This document shows positions 23,809 to 31,392 of a stretch of DNA of 64,000 nt, piece by piece. The notes below the pieces were generated by a model. The model had not been told where the DNA came from. It was given only the letters and a program-made list of their open reading frames with translations, and ran no database searches. Origin of the DNA: Bacillus sp. N1-1 (GTDB lineage: Bacteria; Bacillota; Bacilli; Bacillales; Guptibacillaceae); assembly GCF_009818105.1 (NCBI RefSeq), contig NZ_CP046564.1:1054001-1118000 (forward strand), in the 5' to 3' direction. The position numbers and the translations under genes are program-made. Position 1 is the stretch's first letter, and each line of letters opens with the position of its first letter.

Positions 23809-24792
23809 ATGATTCGTTTTGGAGTTATTGGAACAAATAAGATTACGGATAATTTTCTTGAGGGGGCGACTGAGCTTAGCGATTTTAAGCTTACGGCGGT
23901 CTACTCTCGAACAGAAGAAAAGGCGCAGGCATTTGCTGAGAAGCATGGTGCAGAGGCGACGTTCACGAGTCTTCAGGAAATGGCGAATAGCGCGCCCATT
24001 GATGCAGTCTACATTGCGAGTCCCAACTCGTTACATGCAGAACAATCAATCATTTTCATGAACGCTGGGAAGCACGTGCTTTGTGAGAAGCCGATGGCGT
24101 CAAATAAACATGAAGTCTTACAAATGGTCGAGACTGCCACGCGTAACGGCGTTCTTTTGATGGAAGCCATGAAATCCACCGTGATGCCGAACATGCAGAT
24201 GGTGCGAGAGAATTTGCATAAAATCGGTCAAATTCGTCGCTTTGTTGCGAATTACGGCCAGTATTCGTCGCGTTATGATGCTTATAAAGAAGGAACGGTG
24301 CTAAATGCATTTAACCCTAAGTTTTCAAATGGGTCACTGATGGATATCGGCGTATATGGCGTTTATCCTGTCGTATCCATGCTTGGCATGCCGCAGTCGA
24401 TTAAGGCAGAAGGCGTCATGCTAGAGTCGGGCGTTGATGGAGAAGGCAGTATTTTACTTGGGTATGAAGACAAAGAAGCGGTGATTATGTTTTCAAAAAT
24501 CACAGATTCTCATCTTCCATCCGAAATTCAAGGGGAGAACGGGAGTATCCTCATCGACAAGATCGGTTCACCGATGGATGTGAAAATCCATTATCGAGAT
24601 GGATCGATTGAAGACCTGTCGCAGTCGCAATCCCATACGATGATGTATGAAGCGAAGGAGTTTATTGAATTAATCCAGGCTGGTAAGGATCATTCTTCTA
24701 TCAACTCACATGAAAATTCTCTAAATTCCATTGAAGTCATAGATGAAGCACGGAAGCAAATTGGGGTCGTTTTTCCAGCCGATCACCAATAA
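23809..24792 (+). CDS. Gfo/Idh/MocA-family oxidoreductase
   Basis: A 327-residue NAD(P)-dependent dehydrogenase. The N-terminal Rossmann fold reads FGVIGTNKITDNF, with SRTEEKAQAFAEKHGA for the second strand and helix. The signature CEKPMASN (about residues 92-99) carries the conserved Lys that contacts cofactor and substrate. The C-terminal alpha/beta domain starts near residue 125. Substrates are usually sugars, inositol or bile-pigment-like compounds; none can be chosen here. ATG 23809 follows TTGGAGGAATAGAATT; a longer frame from 23761 begins inside a dispersed repeat and was rejected. Confidence 0.85.
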   Translation: MIRFGVIGTNKITDNFLEGATELSDFKLTAVYSRTEEKAQAFAEKHGAEATFTSLQEMANSAPIDAVYIASPNSLHAEQSIIFMNAGKHVLCEKPMASNKHEVLQMVETATRNGVLLMEAMKSTVMPNMQMVRENLHKIGQIRRFVANYGQYSSRYDAYKEGTVLNAFNPKFSNGSLMDIGVYGVYPVVSMLGMPQSIKAEGVMLESGVDGEGSILLGYEDKEAVIMFSKITDSHLPSEIQGENGSILIDKIGSPMDVKIHYRDGSIEDLSQSQSHTMMYEAKEFIELIQAGKDHSSINSHENSLNSIEVIDEARKQIGVVFPADHQ

Positions 24793-24817
24793 AATATTAG
24801 AGTGAAGTTTATCTCAT

Positions 24818-24853
24818 GCCGTCACGCGCGTTTTGCGCTAGTGACGGCTTTTT
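24818..24853 (+). terminator. terminator
   Basis: GCCGTCAC.GCGC, loop GTTTT, GCGC.GTGACGGC then TTTTT, 25 bp after the Gfo/Idh/MocA gene. Confidence 0.85.
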
Positions 24854-24957
24854 AAATACACGTAGTAAAAAAAGAGTAAGCCTTTTCATCCAGCCCGTTT
24901 GAACTAGTTTCAAAAGGGTACGATATTAATAGAATAGAAAAATATGGAGGGATGAAA

Positions 24958-26337
24958 TTGGCTAGTAAGTATGGAGAAGTTGTACAGGAGTCGTTACATG
25001 CACTACTAGAGGATCAATCGTTTTTACCAAATTTCAAGGATGAAGATCGAGAAAATGCGTTCAAATCCCTTGAATCGATTCTCTCAACACCGAACCAAAT
25101 TCAGAAATCATTTCTCCGCGTTCCTCTCGAGAACGGTAAGATTTTACGAATTCCTGCTTTCCGCGTTCAACACAATAATGCGATAGGACCTTATAAAGGT
25201 GGGATTCGCTTTCACGAAACGGTTGAGGAAGATGAAGTGATCAATCTTGCGACGTTAATGACGTTAAAAAATGCGCTTCATGATGTTCCGTTTGGCGGGG
25301 GGAAAGGTGGCGTTGTCATTAACCCACGCGAATTTTCGGAAAAAGAACTACATACGATTTCGAAAACGTACGTTCAAAATTTTAGCGATATTTTAGGCCC
25401 TGATAAAGACATTCCAGCACCAGATGTTGGAACGGGTGAACGGGAGATGGACTGGATGATGGGTGAATATAAAAGCATACATCCGGGGCGCCCGTATCGC
25501 GGAAGTTTTACAGGAAAGAGTCAGGTGAACGGTGGTTCGCTAGGTCGAAGAGAAGCGACAGGAAAAGGCGTTTACTATACGCTTCGCTACATGCTTCATA
25601 ATTTTGTTAAAGAAAATGAAGAATGGTTTAAGAAAAACGATAATCGCTTTGCCAAAACAGCTCTCGAGCATTCAAAGCGCCCGTTAACGATCGGGATTCA
25701 GGGATTTGGAAACGTTGGGTCCGTTGCAGCGCTTGAATCGTATAGTTGCAACTACCTGAACACAAAAGTGGTGGCAGTAAGCGACCGGAACGTTACGCTT
25801 TATAATGGTGATGGCCTTGATATAAAAGCACTTATTGAATTCACATCCAATCATGGAGGAGATTTACCAACGACGGATGAAGCGCTGACCGAGCATAACA
25901 TTAAGGCAGACATTGAAGGTCGTGAAGATGTGCTTTATCTCGATACGGATGTGCTGATTTTGGCAGCGCTTGAAGATCAAATTCATGAGGACAATGTTGA
26001 TCAAGTAAAAGCGCGCATGATTGTGGAAGGTGCGAACGGCCCAATTACACTTGGAGCGGATCGAAAGCTAAGTGAAGATGGTGTTCTAGTTATTCCAGAT
26101 ATACTTGCGAACGCAGGTGGTGTCATCGTTTCTTATTTCGAATGGCTTCAAGGAAGGGAGACGCAATTTTATAGTGAAGAAGAAGTTTTCTCTCTTCTTT
26201 TTAAAAAAATGAAGGAAACGATGGATGAAATATATCCACAGTTTTTCAATGATCCATTTGCGCTCAGACAGAATTGCTACATCCATACGGTGATGAAGCT
26301 TTCAAATATTCTTTATCGTCATGGGAAGCTCTACTAA
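24958..26337 (+). CDS. Glu/Leu/Phe/Val dehydrogenase family protein, probably glutamate dehydrogenase
   Basis: A 459-residue cytoplasmic enzyme for reversible oxidative deamination of glutamate. The dimerisation and substrate domain has GPYKGGIRFHETV, the catalytic-lysine motif PFGGGKGGV (about 115-123) and PAPDVGTGEREMDWM (about 152-166). The NAD(P) domain has GFGNVGS (about 246). It is longer than typical RocG/GudB (about 424) owing to an insert around residues 205-235 (FVKENEEWFKKNDNRFAK). TTG 24958 lies 7 bp from GGAGG, while ATG 24952 touches that site, so TTG is preferred. Monocistronic, ending at a strong terminator. Confidence 0.87.
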   Translation: MASKYGEVVQESLHALLEDQSFLPNFKDEDRENAFKSLESILSTPNQIQKSFLRVPLENGKILRIPAFRVQHNNAIGPYKGGIRFHETVEEDEVINLATLMTLKNALHDVPFGGGKGGVVINPREFSEKELHTISKTYVQNFSDILGPDKDIPAPDVGTGEREMDWMMGEYKSIHPGRPYRGSFTGKSQVNGGSLGRREATGKGVYYTLRYMLHNFVKENEEWFKKNDNRFAKTALEHSKRPLTIGIQGFGNVGSVAALESYSCNYLNTKVVAVSDRNVTLYNGDGLDIKALIEFTSNHGGDLPTTDEALTEHNIKADIEGREDVLYLDTDVLILAALEDQIHEDNVDQVKARMIVEGANGPITLGADRKLSEDGVLVIPDILANAGGVIVSYFEWLQGRETQFYSEEEVFSLLFKKMKETMDEIYPQFFNDPFALRQNCYIHTVMKLSNILYRHGKLY

Positions 26338-26343
26338 GGCGAA

Positions 26344-26376
26344 AAGCCCTCTTCCATTGAATGGAAGAGGGCTTTC
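26344..26376. terminator. bidirectional terminator
   Basis: AAAGCCCTCTTCCAT, short loop, ATGGAAGAGGGCTTT. It serves the dehydrogenase (+) and the convergent lipoprotein gene (-). Confidence 0.85.
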
Positions 26377-26386
26377 CTTATGGGGA

Positions 26387-26911
26387 TTAAGATGCAGGTA
26401 GCGTTTCTTTAAACTCTGTCAGTTTCATGATCGTTTCATCAATTAGCTCGGTCATTTTATCCGTATCAGGCTCATCTTTTTTCCCTTCATCAATGAGAGG
26501 GTAAAGGCTTTCTTCAATGTTTTTGTATTCATCCGGGAATTCTTGTTCCACTTGAGCTTCCATCTTGTCCCAGTTTTCCTCAAGCGTCATCGTCTGATCA
26601 TTAATGGCTTTGACATCATCGTTACTATTTTCGAGTGTGGTTTTAAGTTCCTCCAGGTTCGATAATGCCGTATCAACGCCAGCTTCAAGATCGATCGTTT
26701 CTTCTGAACCGCTATCGCCCGAGTCGTTCATTCCTTCATTTGTTCCTTCGTTCGTTCCTTCATTTTCTGAAGCGCCGTTTTCTTCCATGCTTGAGTTATT
26801 TGTGGCTTGATTACCAGTGTTATCCTCAGCACCGTTTGATCCGCACCCAGCTAGAAGAGAACCTGAAATGATGCAGGAAGCAAGAAGAATAGGGAATTTC
26901 TTTTCCAACAA
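26387..26911 (-). CDS. acidic lipoprotein of unknown function
   Basis: A 174-residue lipoprotein with lipobox LLAGC (Cys23). Residues 25-75 are low-complexity Asn/Glu/Gly/Ser with the short repeat NEGTNEGTNEGMN. The remaining 100 residues are amphipathic helices (TALSNLEELKTTLENSNDD and KMTELIDETIMKLTEF), suggesting a helical bundle facing the wall. No family recognised with confidence. TTG 26911 or TTG 26908 is the start (AAAGGAGTGGATA upstream). Confidence 0.7.
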   Translation of the reverse strand: MLEKKFPILLASCIISGSLLAGCGSNGAEDNTGNQATNNSSMEENGASENEGTNEGTNEGMNDSGDSGSEETIDLEAGVDTALSNLEELKTTLENSNDDVKAINDQTMTLEENWDKMEAQVEQEFPDEYKNIEESLYPLIDEGKKDEPDTDKMTELIDETIMKLTEFKETLPAS

Positions 26912-27261
26912 TATCCACTCCTTTCAGTTACAATTATTGGTTCCCAGTAAGCGTTTTATTCAAACGAAGTCAAAAGTTGTGTTTTTTTTTCGGAAGATGG
27001 AATGAAGGAAGATCGTCTTAGGACAATTCGGATGTTTTTTTCAAATGACAAGATTGTCGCTATGATCCAGGGGCCTTAATGGCGATTTACTTAAGTGCGC
27101 TGCACCGTTTGGGGTACAATGACTTCTTTTCTCAAAGGAGCTCGCCATCTTTCTATATCCTATCGTTCACCCCCCTCAACTACTATCTTGAGAAGGAAAC
27201 TGTTATAATATCCAACGAGGTGACAAATTGTGACAAATTACGGGAGGTGACAGGCACCATC
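26912..27261 (+). other. intergenic region with extended -10 promoter
   Basis: Divergent region of 350 bp. TGTTATAAT at 27201-27209 is an extended -10 element for the downstream oxidoreductase; no good -35 is seen. It is followed by a tandem 10-bp direct repeat TGACAAATTG/TGACAAATTA (27221-27240) and by repeat copy 4, which forms the ribosome site. A TTTTTTTTT run lies near 26982. Confidence 0.45.
27246..27258 (+). repeat. dispersed repeat, copy 4, forming a ribosome binding site
   Basis: GGTGACAGGCACC preceded by TGACAAATTACGGGA. The join GGGAGGTGA is a near-perfect Shine-Dalgarno 11 bp before ATG 27262. The flank TGACAAAT-ACGGG is shared with copy 9 at 41328-41341. Confidence 0.75.
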
Positions 27262-28302
27262 ATGAAAGCAGTTCAAGTAATAGGTTATGGTGATGTAGAT
27301 CAGTTAGAAGTCGTAGAACGGGAGATTCCTGTTCCGAAAGAGAATGAGGTACTCGTTAAGGTAAAAGCATGCGCGATTAATAATACGGAAATTTGGATGC
27401 GAGAAGGGGCATATGGAACAGGAACGAAATCAGGATGGCGTCCTGAAGGTGTTCAGTTTCCTAGAACACCAGGATCGGATATTACCGGTACGATTGTGAA
27501 AGTCGGTCAACAAGTGAAGGAGGGGATGATCGGAAAGAACGTCGTTCTCTTTCCTTTTACTTCGAGCGGAGAGCCAGGGTCTGAACATATTTCAGAAGAT
27601 ATGTCTTTCATTGGATCAGAATATGACGGAGGATATGCGGAATATGTTGTATGGCCAGCAGAACTCTGTTTTGACATGCCTCTTGCTGACTATACAGAGA
27701 GTGCCGTATTCTCTGTTAGTGGGATGACGGCCTGGCATATGGTTGAACAAATTCAGCCTAAGCAGGGCGAGACCGTTATGGTTACAGGAGCAAACGGTGG
27801 AGTAGGTTCTCTGAACGTTCAAATAGCGTCTCGTGTATTTGGTGCTAATGTGATCGCGATAGTAGGCGATCTCGCTTTGGAAGATCAGTTGAAGAAGCTT
27901 GGGGCAACGCACGTGTTTTCCTACAAATCGGATCAGCTTGCTGAAGAAATACTTGAAGTGAATGGTGGACCGATTGACTCAGTGTTAGATGTTGTTGGAG
28001 ATGCGTTGTTTTCAACTTCTATTTATGTTTTAAAAAAGGGCGGCAAGTTTTGCACTTCTGGCTCTGCTGGGGGACAGAAAACAGAACTTGATTTTAGAAC
28101 ATTGTATTTGAAGCACATAACGCTCTATGGCTCTGTTCTTGGTACAAGAGAAGAATTTAAACGGATGCTTGAAGCGATAGCTGATGGGAAAATCACACCA
28201 GTGATTGACCGAACGTTTCCATTAGAACAAGCGAGAGAGGCTCAACGTTATTTTAAGAAAGCGGGTAAACTAGGAAAAATTGTGCTACTTCCTGAAGAGT
28301 AA
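27262..28302 (+). CDS. zinc-independent MDR-family quinone/enoyl reductase
   Basis: A 346-residue medium-chain dehydrogenase/reductase. The GroES-like domain begins MKAVQVIGYGDVDQLEVVER, contains CAINNTEIWMREG and TPGSDITGTIV; the Rossmann motif is VTGANGGVGSLNVQIA (about 169-184). The Cys-rich structural zinc loop of alcohol dehydrogenases is absent, as in quinone oxidoreductases. It probably reduces quinones or activated double bonds with NADPH. ATG 27262 is chosen because family alignment starts there. A frame extending to 27079 runs through the promoter and repeat and is rejected. Confidence 0.83.
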   Translation: MKAVQVIGYGDVDQLEVVEREIPVPKENEVLVKVKACAINNTEIWMREGAYGTGTKSGWRPEGVQFPRTPGSDITGTIVKVGQQVKEGMIGKNVVLFPFTSSGEPGSEHISEDMSFIGSEYDGGYAEYVVWPAELCFDMPLADYTESAVFSVSGMTAWHMVEQIQPKQGETVMVTGANGGVGSLNVQIASRVFGANVIAIVGDLALEDQLKKLGATHVFSYKSDQLAEEILEVNGGPIDSVLDVVGDALFSTSIYVLKKGGKFCTSGSAGGQKTELDFRTLYLKHITLYGSVLGTREEFKRMLEAIADGKITPVIDRTFPLEQAREAQRYFKKAGKLGKIVLLPEE

Positions 28303-28314
28303 GTTGAACGATTG

Positions 28315-28348
28315 AAACCCCTATCCACTATTTGGAGGTAGGGGTTTT
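28315..28348 (+). terminator. terminator
   Basis: AAACCCCTATCC, loop, GGAGGTAGGGGTTTTC after the quinone reductase gene. Confidence 0.8.
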
Positions 28349-28470
28349 CTTATGTCAGGTAGGTGAGTGCGTCAATAAAAACGAAGAATGGCTCACCACT
28401 TTTAGGGAAATACAGGAATAAGCGATGCGGCTAACGAATATGTAGTGTATAAAATCATAGAGGTGATGGT

Positions 28471-28791
28471 GTGAAGAAAAGGGGTTTCTTCAAACTTTAC
28501 TCGATGCTTTGTCTGCTTAGTGTTTTTGGGTATTCCTACTGGGCCATTTCTTGGACGGCAAGTCAATTGCCGGCACTTTCGACTTGGAAAAGCCATCTTA
28601 TTTTCACACCGAGGACGGTTGTAGCTTCTAAAGACATTTATGAAATTGATATGTTTTTGTATGCACTTAAAGTAGTGCCTCTAATGGCAAGTGTTTGTCT
28701 TCTTTCTTTGTTGATGATGATTGGAATTGGGATATATTATGTGAAAAAGCAGCTGTCGTATGTTGGGGAAAAGAAGATCACAAGTTCATAA
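28471..28791 (+). CDS. DUF4306-like membrane protein
   Basis: A 106-residue protein. GTG 28471 follows AGAGGTGATG. It has an N-terminal helix (9-28), an extracytoplasmic stretch with SQLPALSTWKSHLIFTPRTV, and a second helix (about 67-90) before a basic tail. The pattern fits small DUF4306 proteins of bacilli; function unknown. It is monocistronic with its own terminator. Confidence 0.6.
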   Translation: MKKRGFFKLYSMLCLLSVFGYSYWAISWTASQLPALSTWKSHLIFTPRTVVASKDIYEIDMFLYALKVVPLMASVCLLSLLMMIGIGIYYVKKQLSYVGEKKITSS

Positions 28792-28797
28792 GGAATG

Positions 28798-28825
28798 AAG
28801 AGTGGGGCAGATGCCTCACTCTTTT
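28798..28825 (+). terminator. terminator
   Basis: AAGAGTGGGGCA, loop GA, TGCCTCACTC then TTTTT. Confidence 0.8.
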
Positions 28826-28870
28826 TGTTTTAGGAAGATGAAATGCCTCGTTCCGATAAGTTCAGAGTTG

Positions 28871-28918
28871 TTCGACTATAATTGATGTTTTTGAGCGAAA
28901 GCGGGCGGTGACAGGCAC
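28871..28918 (+). repeat. dispersed repeat, copy 5
   Basis: TTCGAC at 28871 and GCGGGCGGTGACAGGCAC ending at 28918; here the spacing is 36 bp rather than 27 and the CGGGT is CGGGC. It lies in the untranslated region before the GntP permease. Confidence 0.6.
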
Positions 28919-28996
28919 TCGCGCATTTGCCTAAATGCCAATAAAATCACTAATAAAAGAAATTGGTTTTATTGCTTATTCAAACGGGTAACATCA

Positions 28997-29036
28997 TTCG
29001 GGTGAATTCGAGTAAATGTGGGTGGTGACAGGCACC
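28997..29036 (+). repeat. dispersed repeat, copy 6
   Basis: GGTGACAGGCACC at 29024-29036 preceded by GGGT. TTCGGG (one or two changes from TTCGAC) lies exactly 27 bp before the core, and TTCGAG 17 bp before. TCGACTTTTGTCGA follows at 29042. The gap 28826-29120 holds only copies 5 and 6 and a ribosome site; no gene is seen. Confidence 0.6.
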
Positions 29037-29120
29037 CAAGAGTCGACTTTTGTCGATTTAGATTTGCCAGGATTGGACATAGTAAAACAGACAGAAGATT
29101 TTTGAGGAGGCAAATCAGCT

Positions 29121-30410
29121 ATGATTAGTATTATTGTTGGTCTCGCTCTCTTAATGCTCCTCGCTTACCTTGGATGGTCGATTATTTGGATTGCGCCATT
29201 GGTATCTGGAATTGTTGCATTATTGAGCGGAATGAATATTCTTGAATCCTATACAGGAACGTATATGGAAGGATTCGTTGATTTCGCGAAAGCGTATTTC
29301 CCAATTTTCTTATTTGGAGCGATTTTTGGGAAGTTAATGGAGGACACTGGGGCAGCGCAGTCCGTTGCTTATAAAATTTCAAACTTAATCGGAGAGAAAC
29401 GTGCGATTCTTGGGATGTTGATCTCAGCAGCGATTCTTACATACGGAGGCGTTAGTCTCTTTGTTGTTGTATTCGCCGTATATCCACTCGCCGTGGCAAT
29501 GTTCCGCCAGGCTAACGTTTCACGTAAGCTTCTTCCATCAACGTTTGTGCTAGGTGCTTTTACATTTACGATGACTGCACTGCCAGGTACACCACAAATT
29601 CAAAACATCATTCCGATTAATACGTTTAAAACATCGACGATGGCAGCGCCGATTCTTGGAATTGTCGCTGGTTTAATTATGGCAGTAGGTGGTTATTTCT
29701 ATCTGAAATTCCGTGAGAAACAGCTCGCGAAGAATGGTGAGGAATTTACTGAACCTAAAGGGTCAAACGAAGTAAAAAGTATTAATGAAGATGAGCTTCC
29801 GAACTGGATTTTATCTGTGATTCCGTTAATCGCTGTTGTAGTGACGCTAAATGCATTTGAAAACTTAAGCATTTTGATTGCACTTGGCATCGGAATTCTT
29901 CTCATCATGCTCTTTAATATTAAAAATTACAAGCAGTTCATTAAAGCGATTAATGGCGGAGCATCTGGATCTGTAATGGCGACAATCAATACAAGTGCTG
30001 CCGTTGGTTTCGGCTCAGTCGTTACTGCTTCACCTGGTTTTGAAGCAGTGAAAGATCTGATCTTCGCGATTCCACTTAGTCCGTATTTTTCAGAAGCCTT
30101 TGCTGTTCAGCTTTTAGCGATGATTACAGGTTCAGCTTCTGGTGGTATGGGAATTGCGCTTGAAGCGCTCGGTAGCGAATACTATGACATAGCAATTAAT
30201 AACAACCTTAGTTTAGAAGCGTTCCACCGCATCACAGCCGTTGCTTCTGGGGCATCAATCCTGCCGCATAACGGTGCTCTTCTTACGTTATTTACGGTTA
30301 CCGGACTAACGCACAAAGACTCCTATAAAGATGTATTTGTGGTTGGTTTAATTATCCCGATGATCGCAACGATCGCCATTATCTTCCTCGCGATGATGGG
30401 CATTAACTAA
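29121..30410 (+). CDS. GntP-family permease, possibly for 3-hydroxybutyrate
   Basis: A 429-residue polytopic membrane protein with about 12-13 helices. The family is recognised from YFPIFLFGAIFGKLMEDTGAAQ (about 58-79), ILTYGGVSLFVVVFAVYPLA, ALPGTPQIQNIIP and SGASILPHNGALLTLF (about 375-390). GntP proteins import gluconate, 3-hydroxybutyrate and similar acids with protons. The convergent neighbour is a 3-hydroxybutyrate dehydrogenase, so that substrate is the best guess. ATG 29121 follows GAGGAGGCAAATCAGCT. Confidence 0.85.
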   Translation: MISIIVGLALLMLLAYLGWSIIWIAPLVSGIVALLSGMNILESYTGTYMEGFVDFAKAYFPIFLFGAIFGKLMEDTGAAQSVAYKISNLIGEKRAILGMLISAAILTYGGVSLFVVVFAVYPLAVAMFRQANVSRKLLPSTFVLGAFTFTMTALPGTPQIQNIIPINTFKTSTMAAPILGIVAGLIMAVGGYFYLKFREKQLAKNGEEFTEPKGSNEVKSINEDELPNWILSVIPLIAVVVTLNAFENLSILIALGIGILLIMLFNIKNYKQFIKAINGGASGSVMATINTSAAVGFGSVVTASPGFEAVKDLIFAIPLSPYFSEAFAVQLLAMITGSASGGMGIALEALGSEYYDIAINNNLSLEAFHRITAVASGASILPHNGALLTLFTVTGLTHKDSYKDVFVVGLIIPMIATIAIIFLAMMGIN

Positions 30411-30426
30411 TTCATCCGATCATACG

Positions 30427-30472
30427 AAAATCCCCCGTTCACCGTTATCATAAGGGTGGGCGGGGGATTTTT
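30427..30472. terminator. bidirectional terminator
   Basis: AAATCCCCCG.TTCACC, loop, GGGTGGG.CGGGGGATTTTTT. It lies between the GntP permease (+) and the hydroxybutyrate dehydrogenase (-). Confidence 0.8.
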
Positions 30473-30477
30473 TGTGC

Positions 30478-31254
30478 TTATTGAGCGGTATAACCACCAT
30501 CGATAACAGCAGCTTGACCTGTAATGCTTTTCGCTTTCTCACTAACTAGGAAAATGGAGTAGTCAGCGACTTCTTGTACTTGGATTAAACGCTTCTGAGG
30601 AACGAGTGGATAAATGACTTGTTCTAACGCTTTCTCTTTTTCGATATTACGTGTTTTCGCAAGGTCTTCCAATTGATTTTGTACGAGCGGTGTATCAACG
30701 TACCCCGGGCATATCGCATTTACGGTAATGCCGTAGTCTGCGCCTTCAAGTGCTGCTACTTTCGTAAGGCCAATGACGCCGTGCTTTGCGCTGTTGTAAC
30801 CTGCTTTTCCAGCAAAACCGATCAATCCATTAATGGAAGCCATGTTTAGGATACGGCCATATCCTTGCTCTTTCATAATTGGAAAAGCATATTTGATGCC
30901 GTAGAATGGTCCCTTTAGCATAATATCAAGAATTAACCCGTACTTTTCACTTGGGAACTCTTCGATTGGCGCCACATGTTGGATTCCTGCATTGTTAACA
31001 AGAATATCAATACGTCCAAATTTCTTGACGGTTTCTTCAATAGCGTTCTTCACATCTTCTTCTTTCGCAACGTTCGCAACAACGCCTTCAACCGTAAAGC
31101 CTTGAGATGTTAAGCTTTCAACAGACTCCTTAAGGGTGTCTTCATTAATATCATTGAGCATTACCTTAGCTCCGGCCTTCGCGAATTCAGTAGCGATCTC
31201 TAGCCCAATTCCTTGACCAGATCCTGTAATTAACGCACATTTTCCTTCAAGCAT
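30478..31254 (-). CDS. bdh: 3-hydroxybutyrate dehydrogenase
   Basis: A 258-residue short-chain dehydrogenase that oxidises 3-hydroxybutyrate to acetoacetate with NAD+. Classic SDR motifs are TGSGQGIG (10-17), NNAG (about 89), catalytic Ser in NMASINGL and YNSAK (about 153). Subfamily features of hydroxybutyrate dehydrogenases are NAGIQHVAPIEEFP, KHGVIGLTKVAALEGADYGIT and GYVDTPLVQNQLEDLAK. ATG 31254 lies after AAGGAGGACACAACT; an upstream in-frame start at 31278 precedes that site and is rejected. The convergent GntP permease probably supplies the substrate. Confidence 0.88.
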   Translation of the reverse strand: MLEGKCALITGSGQGIGLEIATEFAKAGAKVMLNDINEDTLKESVESLTSQGFTVEGVVANVAKEEDVKNAIEETVKKFGRIDILVNNAGIQHVAPIEEFPSEKYGLILDIMLKGPFYGIKYAFPIMKEQGYGRILNMASINGLIGFAGKAGYNSAKHGVIGLTKVAALEGADYGITVNAICPGYVDTPLVQNQLEDLAKTRNIEKEKALEQVIYPLVPQKRLIQVQEVADYSIFLVSEKAKSITGQAAVIDGGYTAQ

Positions 31255-31312
31255 AGTTGTGTCCTCCTTAAGTATCATCAGCTCTTAGGATACCCAACTT
31301 TCCTCAAGATAT

Positions 31313-31352
31313 TTCGACTTTTCCCTCCATAAACCGGGTGGTGACAGGCACC
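31313..31352 (+). repeat. dispersed bipartite repeat, copy 7
   Basis: TTCGAC at 31313, CGGGT at 31335 and GGTGACAGGCACC at 31340-31352; spacing is exactly 27 bp. It lies between the bdh start region and the BCCT terminator, both on the minus strand. Confidence 0.8.
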
Positions 31353-31360
31353 ATTAAAAA

Positions 31361-31385
31361 GGCCCTCTCCCGAAGGGAGAGGGCC
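31361..31385 (-). terminator. BCCT transporter terminator
   Basis: GGCCCTCTCCC, loop TTC, GGGAGAGGGCC then TTTTT on the minus strand. Confidence 0.85.
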
Positions 31386-31392
31386 AGACGCG

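Noticed and set aside
27079..27261. Extension of the quinone-reductase frame by 61 codons
   Set aside because: It crosses the promoter, a tandem repeat and the dispersed repeat; family similarity starts at ATG 27262.
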